A DNA stretch of 64,000 bases from assembly GCA_003574895.1 (NCBI GenBank), contig PJFB01000005.1, positions 205,310-269,309 on the forward strand, read 5' to 3'. The position numbers and the translations under genes are program-made. The notes below the pieces were generated by a model that did not search any database, was not told the origin of the DNA, and was given only the letters and a program-made list of their open reading frames with translations. This DNA is from Geobacter sp. (GTDB lineage: Bacteria > Desulfobacterota > Desulfuromonadia > Geobacterales > Pseudopelobacteraceae). Below, one piece after another: positions 25,797 to 33,873 of the stretch; within the stretch, counting starts at the first letter, position 1, and every line of letters starts with the position of its first letter.

Positions 25797-26120
25797 ATGC
25801 CCCGTCCACGTAAACCGAGAACCTGTGTCTGTCCTCACCGCACCGGCTATGCCGCAATCTTCAAGCCGGCCGGAACTCCCCTCAAGGACGCAGGTCTCAT
25901 TCATCTGGCGCACGACGAGCTGGAAGCTCTGCATCTGTGTGATGGCAAGGGGATGACCCAGGAGGAAGCGGGGGCATGCATGGGGGTGTCACGCGGAACG
26001 GTCCAACGGCTTCTGGCCAACGCCCGCGGCAAGGTGGCCCAAGCCCTTGCCGGCCAGAAAGCCTTGGCGATTTCCGCCTGCCTGACCGCAAATGCGGTCA
26101 CCACAGGTGAAGTGCTGTAA
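25797..26120 (+). CDS. DUF134-family putative DNA-binding regulator
   Basis: The 107-residue protein begins MPRPRKPRTC, the hallmark of DUF134, and has a sigma-like helix-turn-helix: LAHDELEALHLCDGKGMTQE followed by GVSRGTVQRLL. The N-terminal cysteines (CVCP) could bind metal. It lies directly after the NifX-like gene. Linkage of these two families is common in anaerobes. It probably binds the TGTGC-type repeats in front of the operon. Confidence 0.85.
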   Translation: MPRPRKPRTCVCPHRTGYAAIFKPAGTPLKDAGLIHLAHDELEALHLCDGKGMTQEEAGACMGVSRGTVQRLLANARGKVAQALAGQKALAISACLTANAVTTGEVL

Positions 26121-26156
26121 CAACATAATTCTGGCTGTTACGAAAGGAACCTCTCG

Positions 26157-26555
26157 ATGAGCGAGCTTTATACGGCTAAAGTATTGGACCATGTCCACAA
26201 CCCGCGCAACGTCGGGTCTCTGGAAGATGCCAACGTGGTAGTGCAGGCCGGTGACCCTGGTTGCGGCGATGCCCTGGTGTTTTTTATCAGGATCGAGAAC
26301 AACAGCATTCACGATATCAAGTTTCTCATCAAGGGATGCGGCGCGGCCATTGCCACTTCGTCGGTGGCCACGGAACTGGTCATGGGAAAGAACCTCGACG
26401 AGGTGATGGCCATCGACGATATGACGATAGCAGCGGCACTGGATGGCCTGCCAGAGGAAAAGATGCACTGTTCGAACATGGCTGCCTCGGCACTCCATGC
26501 GGCGGTGCAGCAGTACCGTTCTACTTTGGCGGGCGAAACGGCTCCGGTCGGGTGA
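26157..26555 (+). CDS. NifU/IscU-type Fe-S cluster scaffold
   Basis: The 132-residue protein has the three ligand cysteines of the scaffold family: GDPGCGD (with the conserved Asp), KGCGAAI and MHCSNM. It would hold a nascent Fe-S cluster for transfer. No cysteine desulfurase gene is beside it, so sulfur must come from elsewhere, or the protein may serve a special cofactor path with the NifX-like and Mrp proteins around it. AAAGGAA precedes the ATG. Confidence 0.9.
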   Translation: MSELYTAKVLDHVHNPRNVGSLEDANVVVQAGDPGCGDALVFFIRIENNSIHDIKFLIKGCGAAIATSSVATELVMGKNLDEVMAIDDMTIAAALDGLPEEKMHCSNMAASALHAAVQQYRSTLAGETAPVG

Positions 26556-26599
26556 CAATGAAAGTGGAAATATTACTGAGACAATAACAGGGGGAAAAG

Positions 26600-27490
26600 G
26601 TGAGCGACATCTGTATGGGTCAAAATGAGGCGCAAAAATCTTGTGGCCAGGGCCAGAGCGAAGAGCTCTACCGGCTCAAGGAGCAGCTTGAACTTCAGGA
26701 AGCTCTTTTCGGAATCAGGAACAAGATAGTGGTCCTCTCCGGCAAGGGGGGCGTAGGTAAAAGTTCAGTGGCCACCAACCTGGCAGTGGCCTTGTCCCTG
26801 GCAGGGAAGAAGACAGGGTTGCTCGACGTGGATCTCCATGGACCAAGCATTCCGACCCTGCTCGGGTTGGAGGGGCGTTTCCCGGCGCAGAACAACGGCC
26901 AGATCGAACCGGTGGATTATAACGACTCGTTGAAGGTCATGTCGGTCGGGCTGTTGCTGCGCAACCAAACCGATGCGCTGATCTGGCGCGGTCCGGCCAA
27001 GCATGGCATGATCAAGCAGTTCCTGGCAAATGTTGCGTGGGGCGCTCTGGATTACCTCATCGTAGATTGCCCCCCTGGGACTGGCGACGAACCGCTTTCG
27101 GTTATCCAATTGCTGGACGGTGCCAACGGCGCAATCATCGTGACCACTCCGCAGGATGTGGCGCTCAACGATGTGCGCAAATCGGTTACTTTCTGTGCCC
27201 AGCTGAAACTGCCGGTCATCGGGGTGGTCGAGAATATGAGCGGCTTTGTCTGTCCCCATTGCTGTAAAGAGGTGGATATCTTCAAGAGAGGTGGCGGGAA
27301 AACCATGGCCGACGAAATGGCTGTGCCTTTCCTGGGTGGCATCCCGTTGGATCCGGCAATGGTGAGCGCCGGCGACGCAGGAGAACCGTTGGTGGCCAAT
27401 CAGGCCGCGTCCCCCACTTCTGAGGCCATTGGCGCAATCGTTTCTGCAGTAACCTCCTGGTGCGACTCCGACCAAGGAGGGCGCAGGTGA
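26600..27490 (+). CDS. Mrp/NBP35-type P-loop ATPase, Fe-S carrier
   Basis: The 296-residue protein has an N-terminal cysteine-containing extension (residues 1-20), a deviant Walker A GKGGVGKSS, the LLDVDLHGPSIP switch region, IVDCPPGTGDEP (Walker B) and a CPHC pair in GFVCPHCCKEV that bridges an Fe-S cluster in this family. The start is GTG behind GGGGGAAAAG. It overlaps the methyltransferase gene by four bases. It probably passes clusters from the NifU-like scaffold. Confidence 0.92.
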   Translation: MSDICMGQNEAQKSCGQGQSEELYRLKEQLELQEALFGIRNKIVVLSGKGGVGKSSVATNLAVALSLAGKKTGLLDVDLHGPSIPTLLGLEGRFPAQNNGQIEPVDYNDSLKVMSVGLLLRNQTDALIWRGPAKHGMIKQFLANVAWGALDYLIVDCPPGTGDEPLSVIQLLDGANGAIIVTTPQDVALNDVRKSVTFCAQLKLPVIGVVENMSGFVCPHCCKEVDIFKRGGGKTMADEMAVPFLGGIPLDPAMVSAGDAGEPLVANQAASPTSEAIGAIVSAVTSWCDSDQGGRR

Positions 27491-28185
27491 TTCAGGACCC
27501 GGCAGACAGGTATATAGCAACCATAATCTCCCAATGTAATTTGGATAACAGGGACGTTCTCGAGATAGGATGCGGCAAAGGGAGGATCACCAGGGATCTG
27601 GCCAAACATGCCAAGATGGTGGTTGCCACCGATCCGGATGTGGATGCCCTGGAAAAGGCACGGGCAGCGATTAGTGCCGGTAATGTGAATTTCATGCCGG
27701 CACCTGAAGGGGTGCCGGATTTGCCTGCCAACTCCTTTGACGTGGTCATATACACCCTCTCTTTCCACCACGTGCCCATTGCGGAGATGGCCGCAAGTCT
27801 GCGCAAGGCGGCCGAACTTCTAAGGAATGATGGGGTGATCGTGATCGTAGAGCCGGGGGACGGAGGCTCGTTTACCGAAGCAAAGGAACGTTTCGGGGCC
27901 GGTAGCGGCGACGAAAGGCCTGCCAGGAAGGCGGCTATACGCGCCATGAATTCCTTTGCGGGATGGATAATGGAAGAGACGGTATATTTTCGCACCCAGT
28001 TCCAATTTGTCGATGAAGAGGATTTCATTTCCAGCCTGCTTCCGGATTTCTGGCAGCAGCCGGAGCCATTCGTACGTGAAGTAAGAGACTTCTTGAAACA
28101 GCACCGCACCGGAGATGGCATTATCCTGGAGGCTGATCGGCGGTTGAATGTGCTGCGGCGATGTGAAACGACCCACAATAGCTGA
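27487..28185 (+). CDS. Class I SAM-dependent methyltransferase
   Basis: The 232-residue protein has motif I VLEIGCGKGRIT, an acidic TDPDVDALE strand end, and YTLSFHHV (post-motif), typical of small-molecule methyltransferases of the UbiE type. The GTG start overlaps the mrp stop codon, so translation is coupled. The substrate is unknown. Its place in the Fe-S/cofactor cluster hints at a role linked to a metal cofactor, arsenic or another toxic element, but nothing in the sequence decides. Confidence 0.85.
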   Translation: MIQDPADRYIATIISQCNLDNRDVLEIGCGKGRITRDLAKHAKMVVATDPDVDALEKARAAISAGNVNFMPAPEGVPDLPANSFDVVIYTLSFHHVPIAEMAASLRKAAELLRNDGVIVIVEPGDGGSFTEAKERFGAGSGDERPARKAAIRAMNSFAGWIMEETVYFRTQFQFVDEEDFISSLLPDFWQQPEPFVREVRDFLKQHRTGDGIILEADRRLNVLRRCETTHNS

Positions 28186-28229
28186 ATACCCTCCTTGAGT
28201 TCCCAATTCATCTCATTTTAGCCGATCAG

Positions 28230-28258
28230 GACTGCTTGGAATCGTTTTCCAAGCAGTC
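28230..28258 (+). terminator. Hairpin after the cofactor cluster
   Basis: GACTGCTTGGAA and TTCCAAGCAGTC form a perfect 12-bp stem. There is no T run immediately after it, so termination would be weak or factor-assisted. Confidence 0.55.
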
Positions 28259-28380
28259 GGTTCACCACAAGCCGGCGTATTGCTTTTTTGTTATAAGGGA
28301 CTAAAATGATCTTATAAGTATTGGGTGGGCCGGTTTTGTTGCAGCTAAGTCTAGGCCCAGCAGGTCATAAGGAGCTAAAA

Positions 28381-28782
28381 ATGAAGCCGTTATTGTCGAT
28401 ATTCAATTCCCACTGTTACGCATTGATGCGGATCGTGGTCGGATTCCTCTTTCTTTGGCACGGTGCCCAGAAGCTGTTCGGAATCCCGATCGCAATACCT
28501 GGAAAAGTCCCGGCCTTTATTACTTACGTTGCTGGTCCAATAGAGTTGATTGGAGGCACCTTGATCATGATTGGGCTGTTCACGAGATGGGCCGCCTTCA
28601 TTACCAGCGGCCAGATGGCTGTTGCATACTGGATGGTTCACGGAACAAAAGCGCTGTTGCCGATTCAGAACAATGGGGAGTTGGCAGTGCTTTATTGTTT
28701 TGTTTTCCTGTTCATCTCCACCCAGGGGGGTGGCATCTGGAGCATCGATGCCATCAGGGGCAAGGAAAAGTTGCCAGATTAG
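28381..28782 (+). CDS. DoxX-family small membrane protein
   Basis: The 133-residue protein has four predicted membrane helices and the DoxX signatures LMRIVVGFLFLWHGAQKLFG, GPIELIGG and GLFTRWAA. DoxX-like proteins are linked to thiosulfate or redox stress, but most are uncharacterised. AAGGAG precedes the ATG. It stands alone, with a hairpin (28946-28971) downstream. Confidence 0.85.
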   Translation: MKPLLSIFNSHCYALMRIVVGFLFLWHGAQKLFGIPIAIPGKVPAFITYVAGPIELIGGTLIMIGLFTRWAAFITSGQMAVAYWMVHGTKALLPIQNNGELAVLYCFVFLFISTQGGGIWSIDAIRGKEKLPD

Positions 28783-28945
28783 GCAGTGCCAAGCAAGCAG
28801 GTCATGGCGAGTGTAGTTGCCAAATCAAAAGATCTGTGGGGCGTTTTGTCTTAGCGGGCTGCATGGAAGTGACGATCTCGGTGAGTTCCAGCGGTTGGAG
28901 GGCACAAAAGGGAGCACTCTGTCCGTTTCCCGGCTGCAAGCTAAG

Positions 28946-28971
28946 CACAGGCGGCCAATCGGCCGCCTGTG
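28946..28971. terminator. GC-rich hairpin between DoxX and the barrel gene
   Basis: CACAGGCGGCC and GGCCGCCTGTG form a perfect 11-bp stem between convergent genes, without a T run. Confidence 0.5.
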
Positions 28972-29032
28972 GCATTGGATAGCCAACTATAAATACGATG
29001 TCCGTGAGTATCATCGGATCGGTTCGGCTCGG

Positions 29033-29626
29033 TTAAAAAAAGTACCTGACGCCGAAGAGGCCGGAAACGCTGCTGGGATCGAATGAACCATGGTCATAAG
29101 CCGGCAGGTAGTGCATGTCGGCATTGCCGCTGAGAACCCCCTTTAACTCGGCATTGAGCGCCACGTGAGAGTTGATGAAGTAGTCGATACCGCCTTTGAA
29201 GTTTACCCCCAAAGTGTTATCGACATCCGAGTCGGTGTAGTCATTGAACAGAATGCTCAACCCGCCGCCGACATAGGGGGTGAAGGGCCTGTTAGAGGCG
29301 AAGCGCCATTGGACCCCGAGGGAGAGATCTGTTACATGTGCCGTCCCGTCCTTGGAAAAACGGTCGTACCTGAGATCATAGACCGAATGGGTGACATCCA
29401 CTTCTGCCGCCAGGTTCCGATTGATGCCGTAAATCAGACCGCCACCGAAGATAAAGCCGGTATCGCTGTCGATGGGCCCGGCAATATCCCACTCGCTGTC
29501 GGCTGGAAGGGTAAACCCGATCCTGCCGGTTGCCCCAAGTTTGCCGGTCAGGTTCTCGGCAGCTGCAAAGTTGGCCGTCAGCGCTGTCAAGAGTACAACA
29601 GCAAGTGTTACAACAATCTTTTTCAT
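29033..29626 (-). CDS. Small outer-membrane beta-barrel protein under riboswitch control
   Basis: The 197-residue protein has a signal peptide (ANFAAA), then alternating strands ending in GLFGVRYFF, a classical barrel terminus, in the OmpA/OmpW-like superfamily. The PYVGGGLS segment is typical. The ATG ending at 29626 is preferred because AGGAGG is nine bases ahead; the ATG three codons upstream abuts that site. A GEMM-I riboswitch and its terminator lie about 95 bases upstream, so expression should respond to a cyclic dinucleotide. The function is unknown. Confidence 0.82.
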   Translation of the reverse strand: MKKIVVTLAVVLLTALTANFAAAENLTGKLGATGRIGFTLPADSEWDIAGPIDSDTGFIFGGGLIYGINRNLAAEVDVTHSVYDLRYDRFSKDGTAHVTDLSLGVQWRFASNRPFTPYVGGGLSILFNDYTDSDVDNTLGVNFKGGIDYFINSHVALNAELKGVLSGNADMHYLPAYDHGSFDPSSVSGLFGVRYFF

Positions 29627-29718
29627 CCTTTTCATCCTCCTGAAATTTATATGTGATAAAGGTGGGCCGTGACAGACCCGCCTAAAATCCCGCAGGCTTT
29701 GGTCGGAACCCTGACAAC

Positions 29719-29835
29719 AAAAAAACCGGTTTGACGAATATCAAGGGATATTTCGGCAACCCGGCTGTCTCTGCAAGACCCTATAGGCTTTCCGCCCCAT
29801 CCTCACGGATGGTTTAGTATTATCGTGTACCGCCT
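29719..29835 (-). ncRNA. GEMM-I cyclic dinucleotide riboswitch with expression-platform terminator
   Basis: Read on the minus strand: the P2 hairpin CCATCC-GTGA-GGATGG (29797-29812) with a GNRA tetraloop, then GGCGGAAAGCC (29786-29796), then the P3 region, then AGCCGGGTTGCCG (29754-29766), the conserved 3' GEMM element. Directly after it a terminator forms from the GEMM 3' strand CCGG and AAACCGG, enclosing a small AATATC/GATATT hairpin and ending in seven T (29719-29725). The pairing implies that ligand binding stops the terminator, an ON switch. Whether the ligand is c-di-GMP or cyclic AMP-GMP, as for some Geobacter members, cannot be read with certainty. Confidence 0.88.
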
Positions 29836-29896
29836 GCTATGTTGACTATGCGGCATTACCTACCGCAAGCTAAGCTGTAATGCAAGAAAAAAAGAA

Positions 29897-29918
29897 CAGG
29901 TGACCGCTAACTCACCTG
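29897..29918 (-). terminator. Intrinsic terminator after the DUF1456 gene
   Basis: CAGGTGA and TCACCTG form a 7-bp stem, followed on the minus strand by TTCTTTTTTTC. It insulates the riboswitch from the upstream gene. Confidence 0.8.
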
Positions 29919-29970
29919 AAATAAAAATGAAAATTACATAATGACCGTGCCGGTCTTTGGCCCTGCATTA

Positions 29971-30489
29971 TCAGGTGTCCCCCAGCCCTTTGTTACCTGG
30001 TGTTATGGGCTGCTTTGGTTGAGCGTTCCTGTGCCCAAGGGTTAAACCGCGTATGAAATTGCGGAGGAATTGGTCGCCGCAAGGTTTGTAGTTTCTGTGT
30101 CCCTCGGCTCGAAACATGGCGGACAATTCGGATTTTGAGAGCCTGAAGCCAGCCTTTGCGAGGATCGCAAGCATTGCCTCGTCATTCAACTCCAGTGCTA
30201 TTCTTATCTTCCTCAGGATCAGATTATTGGTCAAAACCTCGCCCTGTTCCTTGACCGGGCCAGGTTTTGGCTCATGCGCACCACGTCTCGCAATGATCAA
30301 CCCGTCCAGAAACGCGGCCATCGCCGTGTCGTCACAGACATTAAACCCCGCCTCTTCTTCTTTCTTAAGCAGTTTCAGCACATCAACCGGCCTGATTTCA
30401 TATCCGCCAAGTTTGCAGATATCAGTGATGGCCTCTCCATTCAGATTCAGCGCATAACGAAGCCTGCGGAGCAGATCGTTGTTGGTCAT
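29971..30489 (-). CDS. DUF1456 (YehS-like) protein
   Basis: The 172-residue protein is two tandem copies of an all-helical module of about 68 residues: the first starts MTNNDLLRRLRYAL and ends FLDGLIIARRG, the second starts LTNNLILRKIRIAL and ends FIRGLTLGHRN. This doubled structure defines the YehS/DUF1456 family, whose function is unknown. The ATG ending at 30489 follows GGGGAAA. A Gln/Pro-rich tail follows the second copy. Confidence 0.85.
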   Translation of the reverse strand: MTNNDLLRRLRYALNLNGEAITDICKLGGYEIRPVDVLKLLKKEEEAGFNVCDDTAMAAFLDGLIIARRGAHEPKPGPVKEQGEVLTNNLILRKIRIALELNDEAMLAILAKAGFRLSKSELSAMFRAEGHRNYKPCGDQFLRNFIRGLTLGHRNAQPKQPITPGNKGLGDT

Positions 30490-30631
30490 CTGTTTCCCCT
30501 TAATCCAATTCCTTCTGTCCAGACTCAAGTATGGGGCATAATAAGGGCAAGCAGTATTTTTGTCCACTCAGTAGCTGAGAAGTTGATCATGCGATTCTAT
30601 ATACGGGCTGGCAACCGCCACAATCAGTTTG

Positions 30632-31564
30632 TTATTCAATCCAACCACACATGATGGCAAAGCCGCTGGTCACTGAGACAAGCAGCCAGAGCGTGACTCC
30701 TTGGGCCAGTGGCTTGACGCCGGTCCTGCCAAGGACCGCCCTGGTCAGGCCGCTGCCTATCAGGAACAGGGTCACCACCAGGCTCTGTTTAGCGATGCTG
30801 TTCAGTGGGTGCCAGACCTGCTCGAATTGCGGCAGCGCAGTTTTAATGGTTGCTGCGGCAATAAAGCCGATGATGAAGAGCGGAAATTTGACCTTTCCCT
30901 CCGACTTGGTGAACCAGGCGGCAATCAGGGCCGAAGGCATGATCCACAAGGCTCTGGTCAGCTTGACAGTGGTACCGATGGCCAGGGCCAGTCCACCATA
31001 GGCTGCGGCAGCTCCAACCACGCTGCTGGTGTCGTGGATCGCCAATGCCGCCCAGAGGCCGAACTGTCGCTGTCCCATTCCCATGAGATGCCCCAAGGGG
31101 GGGAAGAGGAGCAGGGCAATGGAATTGAGAGTGAATACGGTTGCCAGGGCAACACCGGTTTCCTCGGATTCGGCCTTTATGACTGGTGCCATGGCCGCAA
31201 TGGCACTGCCACCGCAGATGGCGGTTCCGAAAGAGATCAGGCTGGATGTGCGTTGGGGCGTCTTGAAAAAACGGCCCAGCAGATATCCGACTGCCATGGT
31301 AAAGCTGATGCTGATGGCGGTATACAGAAAGGCGTCCTTGCCGGTTTGCAGCAGTTCCGGCAGATTCAGGCCAAAACCCAGGCCAACCACCGAACCCTGG
31401 AGCAGTCGGCGGCTCCAGTTGGATGTGGTTGCACCCCATGGGTTGCCGATCACGATCCCGAACGTGATTCCTGCCACCAGCGCCATGGGAGCGCTGACCG
31501 TAGGCCAGCAGCAGCCCAGCAACAATATCCAGAACAATGCCATCAAAAAATGGTTGTGTTTCAC
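30632..31564 (-). CDS. YeiH-family (UPF0324) putative sulfate/sulfonate exporter
   Basis: The 310-residue protein has eight to ten hydrophobic helices and the family motifs GTAICGGSAIAAMAP and HDTSSVVGAA. The family has been annotated as putative sulfate exporters. The start is GTG, behind AAAGGAG. It is divergently arranged with the LysR gene at 31665 across a 100-base AT-rich gap, the usual arrangement for yeiH and yeiE-type regulators, so the regulator very likely controls it. Confidence 0.88.
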   Translation of the reverse strand: MKHNHFLMALFWILLLGCCWPTVSAPMALVAGITFGIVIGNPWGATTSNWSRRLLQGSVVGLGFGLNLPELLQTGKDAFLYTAISISFTMAVGYLLGRFFKTPQRTSSLISFGTAICGGSAIAAMAPVIKAESEETGVALATVFTLNSIALLLFPPLGHLMGMGQRQFGLWAALAIHDTSSVVGAAAAYGGLALAIGTTVKLTRALWIMPSALIAAWFTKSEGKVKFPLFIIGFIAAATIKTALPQFEQVWHPLNSIAKQSLVVTLFLIGSGLTRAVLGRTGVKPLAQGVTLWLLVSVTSGFAIMCGWIE

Positions 31565-31664
31565 CCCGGACTCCTTTTGCAGGTATGATGATTGACACTA
31601 TAGCTGGAATCTAATATAAATAAAAATGAATAAAAGTTATAAAAAGCATCAATAGGAATGATGT

Positions 31665-32552
31665 ATGGCATTGACACTGCGCCAACTGGAAATATTCGAA
31701 AAAATCGCCACCACCGGCAGCGTCACCAGGGCGGGCGAGGAATTGCTGCTCACCCAGTCAGCGGTCAGCATGGCCTTGGCCCAGCTTGAGCAAGTGTGCG
31801 CCAACCCGCTGTTCGAAAGATCCGGCCGACGTCTTCTGCTGAATGACAGCGGACGGTTGCTGCTCAAAGATGCCCGCGAGATACTTTTGGCCGTCAAGCA
31901 TGTGGAACAGCGACTGCAAGGCGATAGTGGCCATCTGGTAGGGGAGCTGCTGGTGGGGGGAAGTACCACCATCGGGAATTACCTGTTGCCGGCATTACTC
32001 GGTGCTTTTGCCAGGCAGTATCCAAAGACCAGGGTGGAATTGAGGGTCGGTAACACCCTGCAGGTGGCTGAATGGCTTGAAGCCGGCTATTTAGACATTG
32101 CTTTTGTCGAGGGACCGTGCCACAGCAGGGGGGTTGTTGCCGTGCCTTGGCGTGATGACGAACTCGTTGTGGTGACAGGGCCGGAACATCCCTGGGCCGG
32201 AGTGGAGAGTGTCACTCCGGAGATGCTGGCCATGGCTCCCTGGATCATGCGGGAAAAAGGCTCGGGCACACGCGAGATATTTGAAGATGCCATGGAGAAG
32301 GCTGGGATCAGTTATGCAATAGCCTTGGAATTCGGCCATACCGAGGCCATCAAGAATGGGGTTGCCTCCGGGCTTGGGGTCAGTTGTCTTTCTCGTGTTG
32401 CCGTACATCGAGAACTTGAACACGGCTTGCTCGTGGAGGCGAAAAACCCGCTGAAACTCAGACGTTCACTCACGCTGCTCAAGCGGCGGGAGAGTTTTTG
32501 CACTGCGCTGCTGGCGGCATTTTTAAAGCTGTCAGGCGGGAGATGGGAATAA
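31665..32552 (+). CDS. LysR-family regulator (YeiE/CysB-like group)
   Basis: The 295-residue protein has the N-terminal LysR helix-turn-helix (LRQLEIFEKIATTGSVTRA, then LTQSAVSMALAQLE) and a periplasmic-binding-like effector domain (residues about 90-290; GGSTTIGNYLLP, GSGTREIFE). It is divergent from the yeiH-like gene and probably its regulator, perhaps sensing a sulfur compound. The intergenic gap has the long A/T tracts where LysR sites usually sit. Confidence 0.9.
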   Translation: MALTLRQLEIFEKIATTGSVTRAGEELLLTQSAVSMALAQLEQVCANPLFERSGRRLLLNDSGRLLLKDAREILLAVKHVEQRLQGDSGHLVGELLVGGSTTIGNYLLPALLGAFARQYPKTRVELRVGNTLQVAEWLEAGYLDIAFVEGPCHSRGVVAVPWRDDELVVVTGPEHPWAGVESVTPEMLAMAPWIMREKGSGTREIFEDAMEKAGISYAIALEFGHTEAIKNGVASGLGVSCLSRVAVHRELEHGLLVEAKNPLKLRRSLTLLKRRESFCTALLAAFLKLSGGRWE

Positions 32553-32685
32553 GCGGTTACCTGACTTGTCTGTCACTGATGCAAAGGTTTAAACGTCTTA
32601 GCAGATCAAGCACATCCTACCAAATTTAAACGCAATTTTATCTGTTATCACCCATCCTCAATACGATTCGGCAACAATTACCCGG

Positions 32686-32713
32686 TTGACATTTTTGTCA
32701 ATATAGTTATTTA
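32686..32713 (+). promoter_or_regulatory. Predicted promoter of the ExtABCD-like conduit operon
   Basis: TTGACA (32686-32691) and TATTTA (32708-32713) are separated by 16 bases. The -35 box is part of a TTGACA/TGTCAA inverted repeat. The leader would be about 200 bases and includes a hairpin AGCTGCA/TGCAGCT near 32790-32815. I looked for a GEMM motif in 32553-32921 and did not find one. Confidence 0.5.
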
Positions 32714-32921
32714 ATGCACCCTAATAAACTGGTGCTAATTGCTCAAAAACATATCCCGGCCAAGGATCAAATCACCTGAGTTATACACCGGATAGCTGCA
32801 AAACCATGCAGCTTGCCTTATGATCACAGCTTCTCGTTTGTCTGTGCAAGGTATAAAAGTAAAGACTGGAAACAAGCGCTGAAGAGCACTATTCCGACAC
32901 TTTTGTGGAGATGGGGACGTT

Positions 32922-33851
32922 ATGCGACCGCAACTGGACAACCTCGGCAAACTGCTGGCTGTGCTGGGGATGGCAGCGGCATTGCTGTTGATGAATATAG
33001 GCTTCGCATTCTCCCTGGATACGAACATTCAGGGAGATGCCGGGCCTTCTCCTGTTGTGGAAAATGGGGCTTGGCAGCCAGGATTTAAAATTATCCCAAC
33101 AGACGCCGGCATGTACGCCAAGGCTCCGAAACCCCTTACCAATGTCCAATGCGGGCAGTGCCATACCGAGATCTATCACGATCTCAAGAGTGACGGTGGC
33201 CGCCACAGATTCAGTTGCCAGGGTTGCCACAAACGTTTGCACGAATACCGGCCGTTGAAGAACAATTGGCAGGAGTTGATGCCCAAGTGCAACGACTGTC
33301 ATACAGTACCACACGGCAAAAATATGGCTGACTGCTGGGCCTGTCACAATAACCCCCATGCGGTTACCAGAATTCCCATGAACGAGGCCGTGGTCAGATC
33401 ATGCAATTTCTGCCACGGTGACAAATTTGAGGAACTGCGGAAATTCCCCAGCGCCCATACCAAGGTGGCATGCAGTAAGTGCCACACCAAGCACGGTTTT
33501 CTGCCCAACTGCAACGCCTGTCACAAATCTCACTATGCAGGTGAGAACTTTGCAACCTGTGCCAGTGAATGTCATCCGGTGCACAGGCCACGGGAGATCA
33601 GCTATAAGCGGGATGTCAATGCGCGGACCTGCGGCGCCTGCCATGAGAAAATATATGTGCGGTGGCTGAAATCGCCAAGCAAGCACGCCGCCGTAAACTG
33701 TGCCGCTTGCCATGGCAAACACGGCTATATACCCGCTTGCAGCGAATGCCATCCTCAACCCCACAGTAAAAAGCTGCTCGACAAGTTTCCGAAATGTTTG
33801 ATCTGTCATCTGGACCCGCACGATCCGCCGGTAAAGCAGCGCGGCCGTTAG
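32922..33851 (+). CDS. extA: ExtA-like periplasmic multihaem cytochrome c
   Basis: The 309-residue protein has an N-terminal signal/anchor helix (LLAVLGMAAALLLMNIGFAF), then eleven CxxCH motifs and one CASECH (C-x3-CH), so up to twelve haems. It would receive periplasmic electrons for the conduit. The following genes encode a barrel protein and two lipoprotein cytochromes, the extABCD order of Geobacter. No lipobox is present. The AT-rich upstream gap holds a promoter candidate. Confidence 0.75.
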   Translation: MRPQLDNLGKLLAVLGMAAALLLMNIGFAFSLDTNIQGDAGPSPVVENGAWQPGFKIIPTDAGMYAKAPKPLTNVQCGQCHTEIYHDLKSDGGRHRFSCQGCHKRLHEYRPLKNNWQELMPKCNDCHTVPHGKNMADCWACHNNPHAVTRIPMNEAVVRSCNFCHGDKFEELRKFPSAHTKVACSKCHTKHGFLPNCNACHKSHYAGENFATCASECHPVHRPREISYKRDVNARTCGACHEKIYVRWLKSPSKHAAVNCAACHGKHGYIPACSECHPQPHSKKLLDKFPKCLICHLDPHDPPVKQRGR

Positions 33852-33873
33852 TCACCACAGAAGGAGAGGGGCA

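Noticed and set aside
32553..32921. GEMM riboswitch before the ExtA-like gene
   Set aside because: Expected by analogy, but neither the GNRA-capped P2 nor the CCGGGTTnCCG element is present.
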